Shown here: in pieces, positions 27,436-35,278 of the stretch
Layout of the letters: every line of letters starts with the position of its first letter
Position numbering within the stretch: position 1 is the first letter of the stretch
Origin: Dokdonella immobilis
GTDB taxonomy: Bacteria; Pseudomonadota; Gammaproteobacteria; Xanthomonadales; Rhodanobacteraceae
DNA: 64,000 nt
Assembly (NCBI RefSeq): GCF_900115085.1
Contig: NZ_FOVF01000004.1
Span: 135,104-199,103 of the forward strand
Reading direction: 5' to 3'
The notes under the pieces: generated by a model
What the model was told of the DNA's origin: nothing
The model's input: only the letters and a program-made list of their open reading frames with translations
Databases searched by the model: none
Translations under genes and position numbers: made by a program

Positions 27436-27752
27436 ACGGTGGTCACTTCCACTTTCGTAGCATCGCCACCCAGCCAAGGGGACCACGCAAACCGGGACAT
27501 CCTGAACCTTGATTTGATCCTGCGCCCGGAGCCGGAGGACTCCCGCACACAGGCACGACGGTTCGAGTCAAGCTCCCGGGGGGACGAATGCCCGCAGCCT
27601 GATCGTCGATCCTGACATCCCCGCCCACCCTCAGACTTCCGCAAGGTGCGTTGGCCGGGCCTGGCTGCGGGATCAATCCCTGATGGCAGGGATTCGATAC
27701 CGTCGGTTGCTGCTCATGCCCTACATGTGGGCCGAGTAGGATGACCTGCCGG
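27436..27752. other. Intergenic stretch, mostly unassigned
   Basis: No gene is supported. A fragment of the GGGACATCC-type repeat lies at about 27493-27530 (accgggacatcctgaacctt). The rest shows no clear structure. Confidence 0.5.
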
Positions 27753-28262
27753 CTACTCTGGCAGGTTCGAACGAATGCGGTTCACGGTTTCGGCGAGTTG
27801 CCGGGCAGAAGGCCGGACCCGCTGCCGACGTTGCGCATCTCCGCTGGCGTCGTGCGGGGTTCCGCATTCGCGTCCTGCACCGTCGAATGTCGCGAGTTGC
27901 GGCGGACCGATGCCCCAGTCGCTTCCCTGCTGCCGCGGCACGACGTGGAAGTGGAAGTGTGGGGTTTCCTGGCCGCTGTAGACGCCGTTGTTCTGGAACG
28001 TGAGGATGCCGAGGGGCTGGTAGGCCTTGACGAGCGCTTCGGCGGCCCGCTTGGCCGAACGCAGTACCTGTGCGCACTCTTCCTGCGAAAGTTCGAGGAT
28101 CGTCGCGACGTGGCGACGCGTGATGACGCAGCACTGGCCCACTTCGAACTGCCACGGATTGATCACGGTCAGGGTGTGCTCCCCCTCCTCGATGATCTTC
28201 CACGGCTCCTCGCATGCCGCGACGCACAGGTCGCAGGGATCCCTGATGGGGAGTTCGATCAC
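27753..28262 (-). CDS. HIT-family nucleotide hydrolase/transferase-like protein
   Basis: A 169-residue cytoplasmic protein of the histidine-triad superfamily. The signature HFHFHVVPR is the catalytic triad loop, preceded by GILTFQNNGVYSGQETP. A DPCDLCVAACEEP segment near the N-terminus suits a Cys-containing start as in HIT proteins. I chose the GTG at 28262: a ggag site lies about 8 bp upstream, and a duplicated copy of this 5' end (at 30.7 kb) has ATG at exactly this codon. HIT proteins hydrolyse nucleotide phosphoramidates or dinucleotide polyphosphates; the substrate here is unknown. Confidence 0.85.
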   Translation of the reverse strand: MIELPIRDPCDLCVAACEEPWKIIEEGEHTLTVINPWQFEVGQCCVITRRHVATILELSQEECAQVLRSAKRAAEALVKAYQPLGILTFQNNGVYSGQETPHFHFHVVPRQQGSDWGIGPPQLATFDGAGRECGTPHDASGDAQRRQRVRPSARQLAETVNRIRSNLPE

Positions 28263-28364
28263 GCCATTCTCCAAATCGCCCTGTCGGTCCGTTCTGCCCG
28301 GATGGGATTCAACCTCGATTCGGGCGCAGGTGAAAGTCCCCGGGTCGCGCGATCCGATCAGCTG
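28184..28364. repeat. Long direct repeat, copy 1 (5' end of HIT gene)
   Basis: About 180 bp covering the first 26 codons of the HIT gene plus about 100 bp upstream. It recurs in the same orientation at about 30688-30870 with roughly 92% identity by eye. The two copies bracket the 2.3-kb stretch that carries the 204-bp repeats, the RAYT gene and a small membrane protein gene. Confidence 0.88.
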
Positions 28365-28366
28365 TC

Positions 28367-28482
28367 GGTAATCGGCACCGGTAATCGGGACACGGCGGTA
28401 TTCGGGACACGGTATTCGGACACGGTATTCGGGACACGCACAATCCGCCGTGGAAACACCAGCAATGGGCAGCAATGGGGAC
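28367..28482. repeat. gtaatcgg/GGGACAC repeat cluster
   Basis: Successive short copies: gtaatcggcaccg, gtaatcgggacacgg, tattcgggacacgg, tattcggacacgg and tattcgggacacgcacaatc followed by cgccg, then agcaatggg twice. They belong to the same family as 27285-27435 and run straight into the 204-bp tandem duplication. Confidence 0.75.
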
Positions 28483-28892
28483 GGCAGCAATGGGGACACA
28501 CACAATCCACTGCGGCCAAGCCGCCGAGCCGCAGGTCGCGCGGGTGCCGATAACGGGAAGTTTTGGCCAACGGCAATGCCATGCCTCCGAAATGGACGGT
28601 ATCCGGCCATCAATGGCCATTGAGCCGACTCACCTACCCGCTTTCGGGCAAGCAGGAGCCGGACTTCGGCAGAACGGCGCGGAACCGGCAGCAATGGGGA
28701 CACACACACAATCCACTGCGGCCAAGCCGCCGAGCCGCAGGTCGCGCGGGTGCCGATAACGGGAAGTTTTGGCCAACGGCAATGCCATGCCTCCGAAATG
28801 GACGGTATCCGGCCATCAATGGCCATTGAGCCGACTCACCTACCCGCTTTCGGGCAAGCAGGAGCCGGACTTCGGCAGAACGGCGCGGAACC
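28483..28892. repeat. Tandem duplication of a 204/206-bp unit
   Basis: Unit 1 is 28483-28686 and unit 2 is 28687-28892. They are identical apart from a 2-bp expansion of a CA run (cacacaca to cacacacaca) in unit 2. Each starts ggcagcaatggggacacaca and ends at ggcgcggaacc. Inside are palindromic parts such as atggacggtatccggccat and ggccattgagcc. A diverged third copy is at about 32859-33050. The second unit ends 10 bp before the RAYT stop codon. Confidence 0.95.
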
Positions 28893-28902
28893 GCCTTAGC
28901 AG

Positions 28903-29886
28903 TCAGGCCACTTGTCGTCGCATCAGCAGTTGGGCGCTGCCGATTCCTTTGAGCCAAGCCTGTCCGATGGCGGCGGCTTTCTCCATCAGTGACCGGGGTG
29001 TGCCGATCGCCCGCCAGTAGCGGGTTTCCGTTCCCATCATCTGGTGGTGCCACTGCTGTCCGGTCAGTCCGAGCTTGCGCAAGATGGGCGGTTCGGTGGC
29101 GTCGATGCGGCTGCGCTTGTCGGCTCGGGCGATCCGGGCGCTCCAGTCGATCAGGTCGAGATAGGCTTCGGTGGTGATCGGCAGGTGGGCCGATACCATC
29201 GATGGGTTGATGGGCTTCAATGACTCGTTTCCCAGGGTTGGGCTGGATCGAACGCGCTCGATGCGCTGGACGGCGCTGGTGTGGGAGGAGGATTCGAGAT
29301 TCCCGGCAATGCCGGCCCGGATCGGGTTCAGATCCACATAGCTCATGCAGGTCAGAACGGCGGCCTCATCGAGCAGGGCCTGGCATTTGTAGCGGCCTTC
29401 CCAGAATCGACCAGTACAAGCGTCTTCCCGATTGGCGCGGCGTGCGATGGGCTCATTGAGCGCCTTCATGAACCAGGCGAGACTACCGAGTCGCTGGCGG
29501 CAAGCGTTGAGTCGGTCCGTATTGCCAAGCAGGGTCGCCTCTTTCTGGCGACAGCCCGCATCGTCCACGTCTCCGCCCTTGGTTGCCGGAAACAGACGGA
29601 CCCAGCGCACCGCGACTTCCTCGTCGTTCCACCTCGCTGCAGCGGTCGGATCGATCCGCAGAACCACATGCATATGGTTGCTCATCACCGCATAGGCATA
29701 CACGCCGACGGCAAAGATCTCAGCCAGTTCCAGCAAGCGCTTCTCGACCCAACCGCGCCGGTGTTCGTACGAGGCGCCACTGTACGGATCGACACCGCAC
29801 AGCCAGGCGCGACGCACGCACCGCGAGATGCAGTGGTAGAAGCCGGGGGCGTCCGGATCGACGAGAAGGCTGCGGGCGGAAGTCAT
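28903..29886 (-). CDS. RAYT-like Y1 transposase (IS200/IS605-type, REP-associated)
   Basis: A 327-residue single-domain Y1 transposase. The HUH metal motif is HMH at residues 71-73 in AYAVMSNHMHVVLRID. The N-terminus (FYHCISRCVRRAWLCG) and the HRRGWVEKRLLELAEIF segment match the large gammaproteobacterial RAYT-like group. A long C-terminal part with ACTGRFWEGRYKCQALLDEAAVL and YVDLNPIRAG is also typical. It lacks a TnpB partner, as expected for RAYTs, which process REP DNA by single-strand cleavage. It seems intact. A broken fragment of a close relative is at 39.2 kb. Its flanks carry the duplicated 204-bp unit and many GGGGACAC copies, which are good candidates for its substrates. Confidence 0.88.
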   Translation of the reverse strand: MTSARSLLVDPDAPGFYHCISRCVRRAWLCGVDPYSGASYEHRRGWVEKRLLELAEIFAVGVYAYAVMSNHMHVVLRIDPTAAARWNDEEVAVRWVRLFPATKGGDVDDAGCRQKEATLLGNTDRLNACRQRLGSLAWFMKALNEPIARRANREDACTGRFWEGRYKCQALLDEAAVLTCMSYVDLNPIRAGIAGNLESSSHTSAVQRIERVRSSPTLGNESLKPINPSMVSAHLPITTEAYLDLIDWSARIARADKRSRIDATEPPILRKLGLTGQQWHHQMMGTETRYWRAIGTPRSLMEKAAAIGQAWLKGIGSAQLLMRRQVA

Positions 29887-29967
29887 GCCCGAAGCGTGAC
29901 GCGACCGGATCAGCTTGTCTGTAGGAAAACGTCTACTCGTAACGTAGGATCATGTCGGGATTCTAGA

Positions 29968-30034
29968 TGTCCGTGACTGCCGGTGACTGCCGTCCGTGAC
30001 TGCCGTGCTTCTGACTGCCGTCCTGACTGCTCTT
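29968..30034. repeat. TGACTGCCG short tandem repeats
   Basis: Five to six imperfect copies of tgactgccg or tgactgct within about 65 bp, irregularly spaced. They lie 80 bp upstream of the RAYT start codon, between it and the small membrane protein gene. Confidence 0.75.
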
Positions 30035-30107
30035 CTGGAACAAAGCCGTTCTATCCAGGTCCCGTCATGGATGACCTGGGAAACTCGCACCTTTGCAGGT
30101 AAATCTC

Positions 30108-30470
30108 ATGACTCCGCGCGCGGATCAGCCATCGAGGGTGGGCATCGTGCTCCTCTCAGCCTTTGCGGCAACCGTCTCTGCAATCTGGGGCTACGACACC
30201 ATCGCTTGCAACGGACTTCTGGCGGGCGCTCTTTCCGCACTGACGCGCGCAGGCTTTCTGGTCTTTGTGCATACCGGGACACTTGCAGGATGCCTTGGAC
30301 TGTTGGCCTTGTTCATCGTGGTCGCCCATTGGCTAACCCGGCGTCGGGCTCTTGAAAACCGACAGGAGCTAGTCACTTTCGTTCTCCCAGTGGCGGCTCT
30401 GCTGGGCGGTCTCGCTCTCGGCATGTTTGCGCACATTGGATTGAGATGCGCTCTCCATCCTTGGGCCTAG
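30108..30470 (+). CDS. Small membrane protein of unknown function
   Basis: A 120-residue protein with three or four membrane segments: VGIVLLSAFAATVSAIWGY (about 13-32), a double-length hydrophobic stretch FLVFVHTGTLAGCLGLLALF, and LVTFVLPVAALLGGLALGMF near the end, with a short charged loop WLTRRRALENRQE between. I used the ATG at 30108 because it follows a caggtaaat sequence and leaves a short soluble N-terminus. It matches no family I recognise. It sits inside the repeat-bounded RAYT region. Confidence 0.55.
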   Translation: MTPRADQPSRVGIVLLSAFAATVSAIWGYDTIACNGLLAGALSALTRAGFLVFVHTGTLAGCLGLLALFIVVAHWLTRRRALENRQELVTFVLPVAALLGGLALGMFAHIGLRCALHPWA

Positions 30471-30687
30471 ACGCTTTTGTGTTCTGCGGGAGCCAGGCCC
30501 GGCAGTCCCACCCGGTCCGACGCGGACAGCAACCCAACAACCGGGACACACCCAAAGCGATGGGGAAAGCGATGGGGACACGCATGATTCGCTGCCGACG
30601 AGGAATTCTGGGTGTCCCCGTCCGCCCCTGGGTGTCCCCGTCCGCCCTCCCCGTCCGCCCCCCGTCCGCCCTGGGTATCCTCGCCCA
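30471..30687. other. Spacer with GGGGACAC-type copy and gtgtccccgtccgcc repeats
   Basis: No gene. A GGGGACACGCATGATTCGCT copy is at about 30573-30592. It is followed by ggtgtccccgtccgcc repeated three times in degraded form (30611-30670). Confidence 0.65.
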
Positions 30688-30870
30688 CCCTCCTCGACGA
30701 TCTTCCACGGCTCCTCGCATGCCGCGACGCACAGGCCGCAGGCATCCCTGATGGGGAGTTCGATCATGCCAATCTCCAAATCGCCCGGTCGGCCCGTTCT
30801 GCCCGGATGGGATTCAATCTCGATTCGGGCGCAGGTGAAACTCCCAGGGTCGCGCGATCCGATCAGCTGT
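30688..30870. pseudogene. Duplicated 5' fragment of the HIT gene
   Basis: The second copy of the long direct repeat. On the minus strand it encodes MIELPIRDACGLCVAACEEP followed by WKIVEEGG, the first 26-28 codons of the HIT protein, starting at ATG where the full gene uses GTG. It then runs into unrelated GGGTGTCCCC repeat DNA. Its far end supplies the stop codon of the lectin-propeller gene that ends at 30863. Confidence 0.85.
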
Positions 30871-32596
30871 TGTCGCGGTAGGCCATGACGAGATACGGGC
30901 TGACCGCCGCCAGCGCCGGGCCCCGGGCCGACTTCACGTGGCCGTCCTTCGTGATCTTGATGTCCTGCGCGAGCCAGGCGTTGCCGTCGAACGTGTTGTA
31001 CCAGAGGTCGGAACCGCCGCTCGCGCGGTAGGCGAGGTAAAGCTTGCCGTCGTAGCCCGCCAGGGCAGGCGAGCCGCTGGTTCTGGTGTGGCCGTTCTGG
31101 GTGATCTTGAGGTCCTGCGCGAGCCAGGTGCCGCCGTCGAAGACGTTGTACCAGAGGTCGTTGCTGCTACCGGCCTTGTAGGCGAGATAGAGCTTCCCGT
31201 TGTAGACGGCGAGGGCGGGACCGTCGCTGCTCTGCGTATGGCCGCCCTGCGAGATCTTGATGTCCTGCGCGAGCCAGCTGTTGCCATCGAAGACGTTGTA
31301 CCAGAGGTCGTTGCTGGAGCCGGATTTGTAGGCCAGGTAGAGCTTGCCGTTGAACGCGGCAAGCGCGGGGCGCTTGTTGGTCCTGGTGTGGCCGCCCTGG
31401 GTGATCTTGATGTCCTGCGCAAGCCAGGAGTTGCCATCGAAGACGTTGTACCAGAGGTCGTTGTTGCTACCCGCCTTGTAGGCGAGGTAGAGCTTGCCAT
31501 CGTACTCGGCGAGGGCGGGCGCTTCGCTGGTCCTGGTATGGCCGTTCTGGGTGATCTTGAGGTCCTGCACGAGCCAGCCGTTGCTATCGAAGACGTTGTA
31601 CCAGACGTCGTTGTTGCTGCTGGCCTTGTAGACCGCATAGAGCTTTCCGTTGTAGGCCGCGAGCGCGGGTCCCTTGCTGGTCTTCGTGTGGCCCTGCTGC
31701 GAGATCGGAATGTCGGGAATGACCCAGCTCGCGCCGTCGAAGGCCGTGAACCAGATGCGCGCCGACGGTCCCGAGAACAGGTTGTCGATCAGCCAGCCGA
31801 TCGCGCCGCCGATAATGCCGCCGAGGTAGGCGCCCAGCAGTGCGCCGAGCACTGCACCGATGACGGCGCCCACAGGTCCGAGAAGGCTGCCGAGGATCGC
31901 GCCGAGGTAGCCGCCGATGATGCCACCGACCAGCACGCCGACGCCGGAGCCGATCGCGCCGCCGGTATTGCTGAATCCGAACACCGAGTATCCGGCGGCA
32001 ATGATCGCGAGCGGCCAGTTGATCAACGAACACCAGGTGCGCCCGACGCGGCTTTCGGTCTTGATCAGGTCCGGATTCGATTTCAGCGCGTCGGCATAGG
32101 CTTGTCCGCCTATCGTGTTCGGCGTCGGCCAGGGCGGCCGCCTGCAGGCGCATGGCAGACTGCCGCCGAGTTGCGCATCGATGAACTCGCTGAGCTTCCC
32201 ATTGCCGTCGCAGCCGCCGTCGGAGTAATCGTAGGCCTCCTTCTCGAGCGCGTTGTCGCACTTCGCGCCGCGCCATCCGCAGCCGAGAAAGTGCGACACG
32301 TAGTAGGCCGCCCACGAGCCCGGTACATGGCCGCCACCGAGCATGCCCTGGATCTGCAGCGCGTGGACCAGTTCGTGCGCGATGACGAGGAAGGTGTCCT
32401 TCGAGCAGGGCCGGTAGTCGCGGATGTAGATTCGGATGTCGGGCCCGGGGCCGCCCGAGGACATCGTGAAGCCGTCCGCGCCCGACGCGCCGGGCGGAAG
32501 CCCCTCGTAGAACAGGATGCGGGAAAAATCGAGCTTCGGGAACAGGACCCTGCAGCAGTCCATCAGGCACGAAGGCAGAGCGATGGGGGTAGGCAT
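30863..32596 (-). CDS. Metalloprotease-like / glycine-zipper / lectin-propeller protein
   Basis: A 577-residue three-part protein. The N-terminal part (1-160) carries the zinc motif HELVH at 74-78 with a downstream EKEAY (119-122) as a possible third ligand, resembling DUF4157-type metallopeptidase domains; it also has many Cys. A glycine-zipper stretch (about 211-268) with repeated GxxxG could insert into membranes. The remainder (281-577) is six near-identical 49-50-residue blades (WYNVFDGNSWLAQDIKI, GHTRTS, PALAAYNGKLYLAYK) like those of PLL-type lectins. The ATG at 32596 follows ggaggcgcc. No ordinary signal peptide is seen. The stop lies inside duplicated HIT DNA, so the end may have been altered. 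The architecture suggests a contact- or device-delivered toxin. Confidence 0.8.
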   Translation of the reverse strand: MPTPIALPSCLMDCCRVLFPKLDFSRILFYEGLPPGASGADGFTMSSGGPGPDIRIYIRDYRPCSKDTFLVIAHELVHALQIQGMLGGGHVPGSWAAYYVSHFLGCGWRGAKCDNALEKEAYDYSDGGCDGNGKLSEFIDAQLGGSLPCACRRPPWPTPNTIGGQAYADALKSNPDLIKTESRVGRTWCSLINWPLAIIAAGYSVFGFSNTGGAIGSGVGVLVGGIIGGYLGAILGSLLGPVGAVIGAVLGALLGAYLGGIIGGAIGWLIDNLFSGPSARIWFTAFDGASWVIPDIPISQQGHTKTSKGPALAAYNGKLYAVYKASSNNDVWYNVFDSNGWLVQDLKITQNGHTRTSEAPALAEYDGKLYLAYKAGSNNDLWYNVFDGNSWLAQDIKITQGGHTRTNKRPALAAFNGKLYLAYKSGSSNDLWYNVFDGNSWLAQDIKISQGGHTQSSDGPALAVYNGKLYLAYKAGSSNDLWYNVFDGGTWLAQDLKITQNGHTRTSGSPALAGYDGKLYLAYRASGGSDLWYNTFDGNAWLAQDIKITKDGHVKSARGPALAAVSPYLVMAYRDNS

Positions 32597-32858
32597 GGCG
32601 CCTCCGGCTGCCGGGATTGTGGCCAATAGGATTAATAGAGAATAGGAGTCCTTATACGCCCGAACCAGCGCGCATGTGAAGATGATTGCCACACTTGGCA
32701 CAGGGCCGCCTCGGGGAGGAGTTCGACCACGCGCCTGGCCCGTCCGTCGGCCGGGCCGGCACTTGCCCGCGCTGACGACTCCTGTCGCGGCGTGCCGCCG
32801 GCTCGACTCATCCACAATTCCCGTACGTTTTCATTACAAATTTCGGCGCGGACCCGGG
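32597..32858. other. Spacer upstream of the lectin-propeller gene
   Basis: No gene. It should contain the promoter of the lectin-propeller gene. There is an AT-rich patch at about 32622-32650 (gccaatagg attaatagagaat) that could serve as a -10 region on the minus strand. Confidence 0.45.
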
Positions 32859-33050
32859 AGCAATGGGGAGAGGCACGATCCGCCGCTGCTGATCCGAAGG
32901 TCGCGCGGGATTGTGTAGGCATGGGCGAAGCCATGGCCAACGGCGATGCCGCCGCCGAACCACCCGTTATCCGGCCGTCAATCGCCATTGAGCCGTCTCA
33001 TCGGCATGCCTTCCGGCACGCAAGAGCCGGACTTCGGAAGAAGGGCACGA
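32859..33050. repeat. Diverged third copy of the 204-bp unit
   Basis: In the same orientation and order as the units at 28.5-28.9 kb: gagcaatggggagaggcacg, then ggtcgcgcgg, gccatggccaacggcgatgc, tatccggccgtcaatcgcca, ttgagccg and gagccggacttcgg. Identity is roughly 65-70% by eye, with small gaps, so this copy is much older than the tandem pair. Confidence 0.8.
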
Positions 33051-33161
33051 GGCACGCCGGACACCTACCCTTTTTCCGAGCATGACCCGTCTACGGCCCG
33101 CCTCCGGCTCAGAGCGTCGCGAACCCCACCGAAGAGGTGGCGTTCGCGACGCAATGGGGTA

Positions 33162-34802
33162 TCAGTCGCCGTCGAAGCCTTCCCTGAAGATCAGGTCGCC
33201 GGCATTGATGATGGCAATGTTGCGGTCCGCGGTGCGCGTCAACGCGTCGCTGGTCGCGCGCAACACATAGATGCCTTCGCTGTCGGCAATGAGGTCCGCG
33301 AACGTCGCAAGGCCGTAGTAGGTCGTTGCGTCGGTGCCCAGCAGCACGGCGCCGGGCGGACCGCTGACAACGTCGAGCACGACCGGCGATCCGCCAAGAA
33401 TGCCTTCATCGAAGACGTTGACGACGGCGACTTCGAGGGCGGGGGTGAGCGGCGCGTTCGGAAGTCCGACGCCCGGAATGCGCAGGAACTCGATATCCGA
33501 CCCAATGCGGTCGACACGGTCAGCGGAAACTTCGAGGTTGTCCAGGATCATCGGACCTGGGGATGGGGAGGCGTTCGCGATTCCGAAGGCGAGTCGCCCA
33601 ATGCCGATTCCGCTCGCCACCCCGTGAGCGCGTCCGCTCACGAGGGGGACGCCATCGCGGCTGACGTCGTAGGTACCTGCTTCCATGTCGTAGGCGAGGC
33701 GGAAGTGGTAGGTCTGGTTGACGACGTAGGACAAGCCCGGTGCCGATACCGTGCCGCCGGCGTCGCTGATCGAGCCCGCTCCCCCAGTGCCCGATATGGC
33801 AATCGTCGTGAAGACTCGTGCCGAACCGTTGGCCTCACGTACGCCAATGTTGTAACTGCCGAGCGCGCCGAACGCGACGTCGAATTCGACCACGACCGTG
33901 CCGACGGCAATTCCGATGTCGTCGAGAAGTTGCCACCGGCTGCTCTGCGCCGAGGACGTGTTCGTGCTCGTCAGAGCCAGGGCGTTATCGCCCGAGCCCT
34001 GGCTGATGATCTCTGTATCGAGCGCGGGGGCAATGAAGATCGGCTCCCCGACTTCGGCGCCTCCGGTGCCAATCCCGCTGCCGACAGCCGCTTCGTCGAA
34101 GTCGGCATACAAAGCGGTGCGCAGCGTGCGATCGGCCTGAACATGCACGTTGTCGAGATCGAATGCCGCGCCGCCCGAACCCGTCGGATATCCGATATAG
34201 AGGGTGCCGATACCTGACCCACTGACCCCTGTCGGCTGATCGAGGGCGAGAATCCGGTCGTTGTTCGCGAGCGTGACCGTGCCGTTATCGAGGTCGAAGC
34301 GCAGGTCGAAGTGCAGGCGCGCCCCGGCCGAAAAGCCGTTGTTGGCCAGCGCGATCGTGCCGGCGGCCGTGCTGGCCGAAATCGATCCGGTGCCCAGAAC
34401 ATTGAGGTTAAGGAAATTCGAGCCCGCGGAACCTTGCTCGCGAACGAGAATGCTGAAGAAGTCGAGTTCGCTCGGTGTGAAGTCGAATTCGATACGCACC
34501 GTGCCGCTCGAGACTTCGGCATCGCCAAGAAGGCCCCATTTGATGCGCCGCGCACTCGTGGTGCCGCTTTGGTTGATGACGCGAAGATGGTTCTCGCCCG
34601 CGCTGTCCTCGATGACGGTGGTCGACAGACCGCCGAGGTCGGCTGGCTCGTTCAGCTCGGCGTCGCCGGTACCGATGGGCAGCCCCGCGGGCTTGTTGTT
34701 GAAGTCGGCCTCGAGGAGGACGATCGGGGAAGAAGGGGCGCCGGCATTCGCCGTCGAAATACCGGCCGCAAGCAGGCCCAGCATGATCCAGATCGAGCTC
34801 AT
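33162..34802 (-). CDS. Exported laminin-G/lectin-like protein with F-x-x-G-F-D tail
   Basis: A 546-residue exported protein. The signal peptide is IMLGLLAAGISTANA. Two related beta-sandwich modules of about 190 residues follow, each opening with a phrase like LLEADFNNKPAG or LYADFDEAAVGSG and containing VRIEFDFTPSELDFFSI or VVEFDVAFGALGSYNIGV, then FDLDNVHV or LDNLEVSADR. This is the concanavalin/LamG-like pattern of carbohydrate-binding surface proteins. A short third domain leads to the end DLIFREGFDGD, the tail shared with the proteins ending at 9020 and 22104. The ATG at 34802 has ggag 9 bp upstream. Confidence 0.8.
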   Translation of the reverse strand: MSSIWIMLGLLAAGISTANAGAPSSPIVLLEADFNNKPAGLPIGTGDAELNEPADLGGLSTTVIEDSAGENHLRVINQSGTTSARRIKWGLLGDAEVSSGTVRIEFDFTPSELDFFSILVREQGSAGSNFLNLNVLGTGSISASTAAGTIALANNGFSAGARLHFDLRFDLDNGTVTLANNDRILALDQPTGVSGSGIGTLYIGYPTGSGGAAFDLDNVHVQADRTLRTALYADFDEAAVGSGIGTGGAEVGEPIFIAPALDTEIISQGSGDNALALTSTNTSSAQSSRWQLLDDIGIAVGTVVVEFDVAFGALGSYNIGVREANGSARVFTTIAISGTGGAGSISDAGGTVSAPGLSYVVNQTYHFRLAYDMEAGTYDVSRDGVPLVSGRAHGVASGIGIGRLAFGIANASPSPGPMILDNLEVSADRVDRIGSDIEFLRIPGVGLPNAPLTPALEVAVVNVFDEGILGGSPVVLDVVSGPPGAVLLGTDATTYYGLATFADLIADSEGIYVLRATSDALTRTADRNIAIINAGDLIFREGFDGD

Positions 34803-35278
34803 CGAGTGCTCCAGTGAGAGTCGAGGGTGGGGATCCCGCGCGTTCCCGCGGGGTGTCCCGATGTTGGCGCCAAGCCGGGGGCGATGCTTGCAGGAGTTCT
34901 GAAATTGTTGTGAAAAGCTCGGGCCTGTCGCTGAGAACCCCGGATTGGCTTCAGCCGGGCCGGGCCAATGGGCCGCATGAGCAGTGAATTCGGGTCGACA
35001 TCGGGTGGAGCAGCGGAGCCAGGCCTTCTTTCGTACCTTCGCCATCCGGTCATGGGGGTCATGGGGACACACACGATTCAATGCCACCGGGGAATTCCTG
35101 ATTCCCCCGTGCGAACCCCCGTCTGCCCCACCGTCAATTCGTACCGTCTGTCCGGGGCGGAACGTGGTCAGCGGCATCGCGGCCGCGCAGGCGTGGTCCG
35201 GTCGCCTCGACAACCAAGGGCACTGCGCTCTAGCATCGATCCGATGAGCCTGTGCTATCGACGAACCGGGACCAAGTG
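34803..35278. other. Divergent spacer with a GGGGACAC-type copy
   Basis: About 475 bp, no gene. It separates the minus-strand lectin-like gene from the plus-strand S9 peptidase. A catggggacacacacgattc copy of the dispersed repeat is at about 35051-35070, followed by a palindrome ggggaattcctgattccccc. Confidence 0.65.

Noticed and set aside
28367-28892. CRISPR or coding repeat region
   Set aside because: Repeats vary in length and are directly joined; no spacer structure and no frame with coding character beyond the HIT gene.
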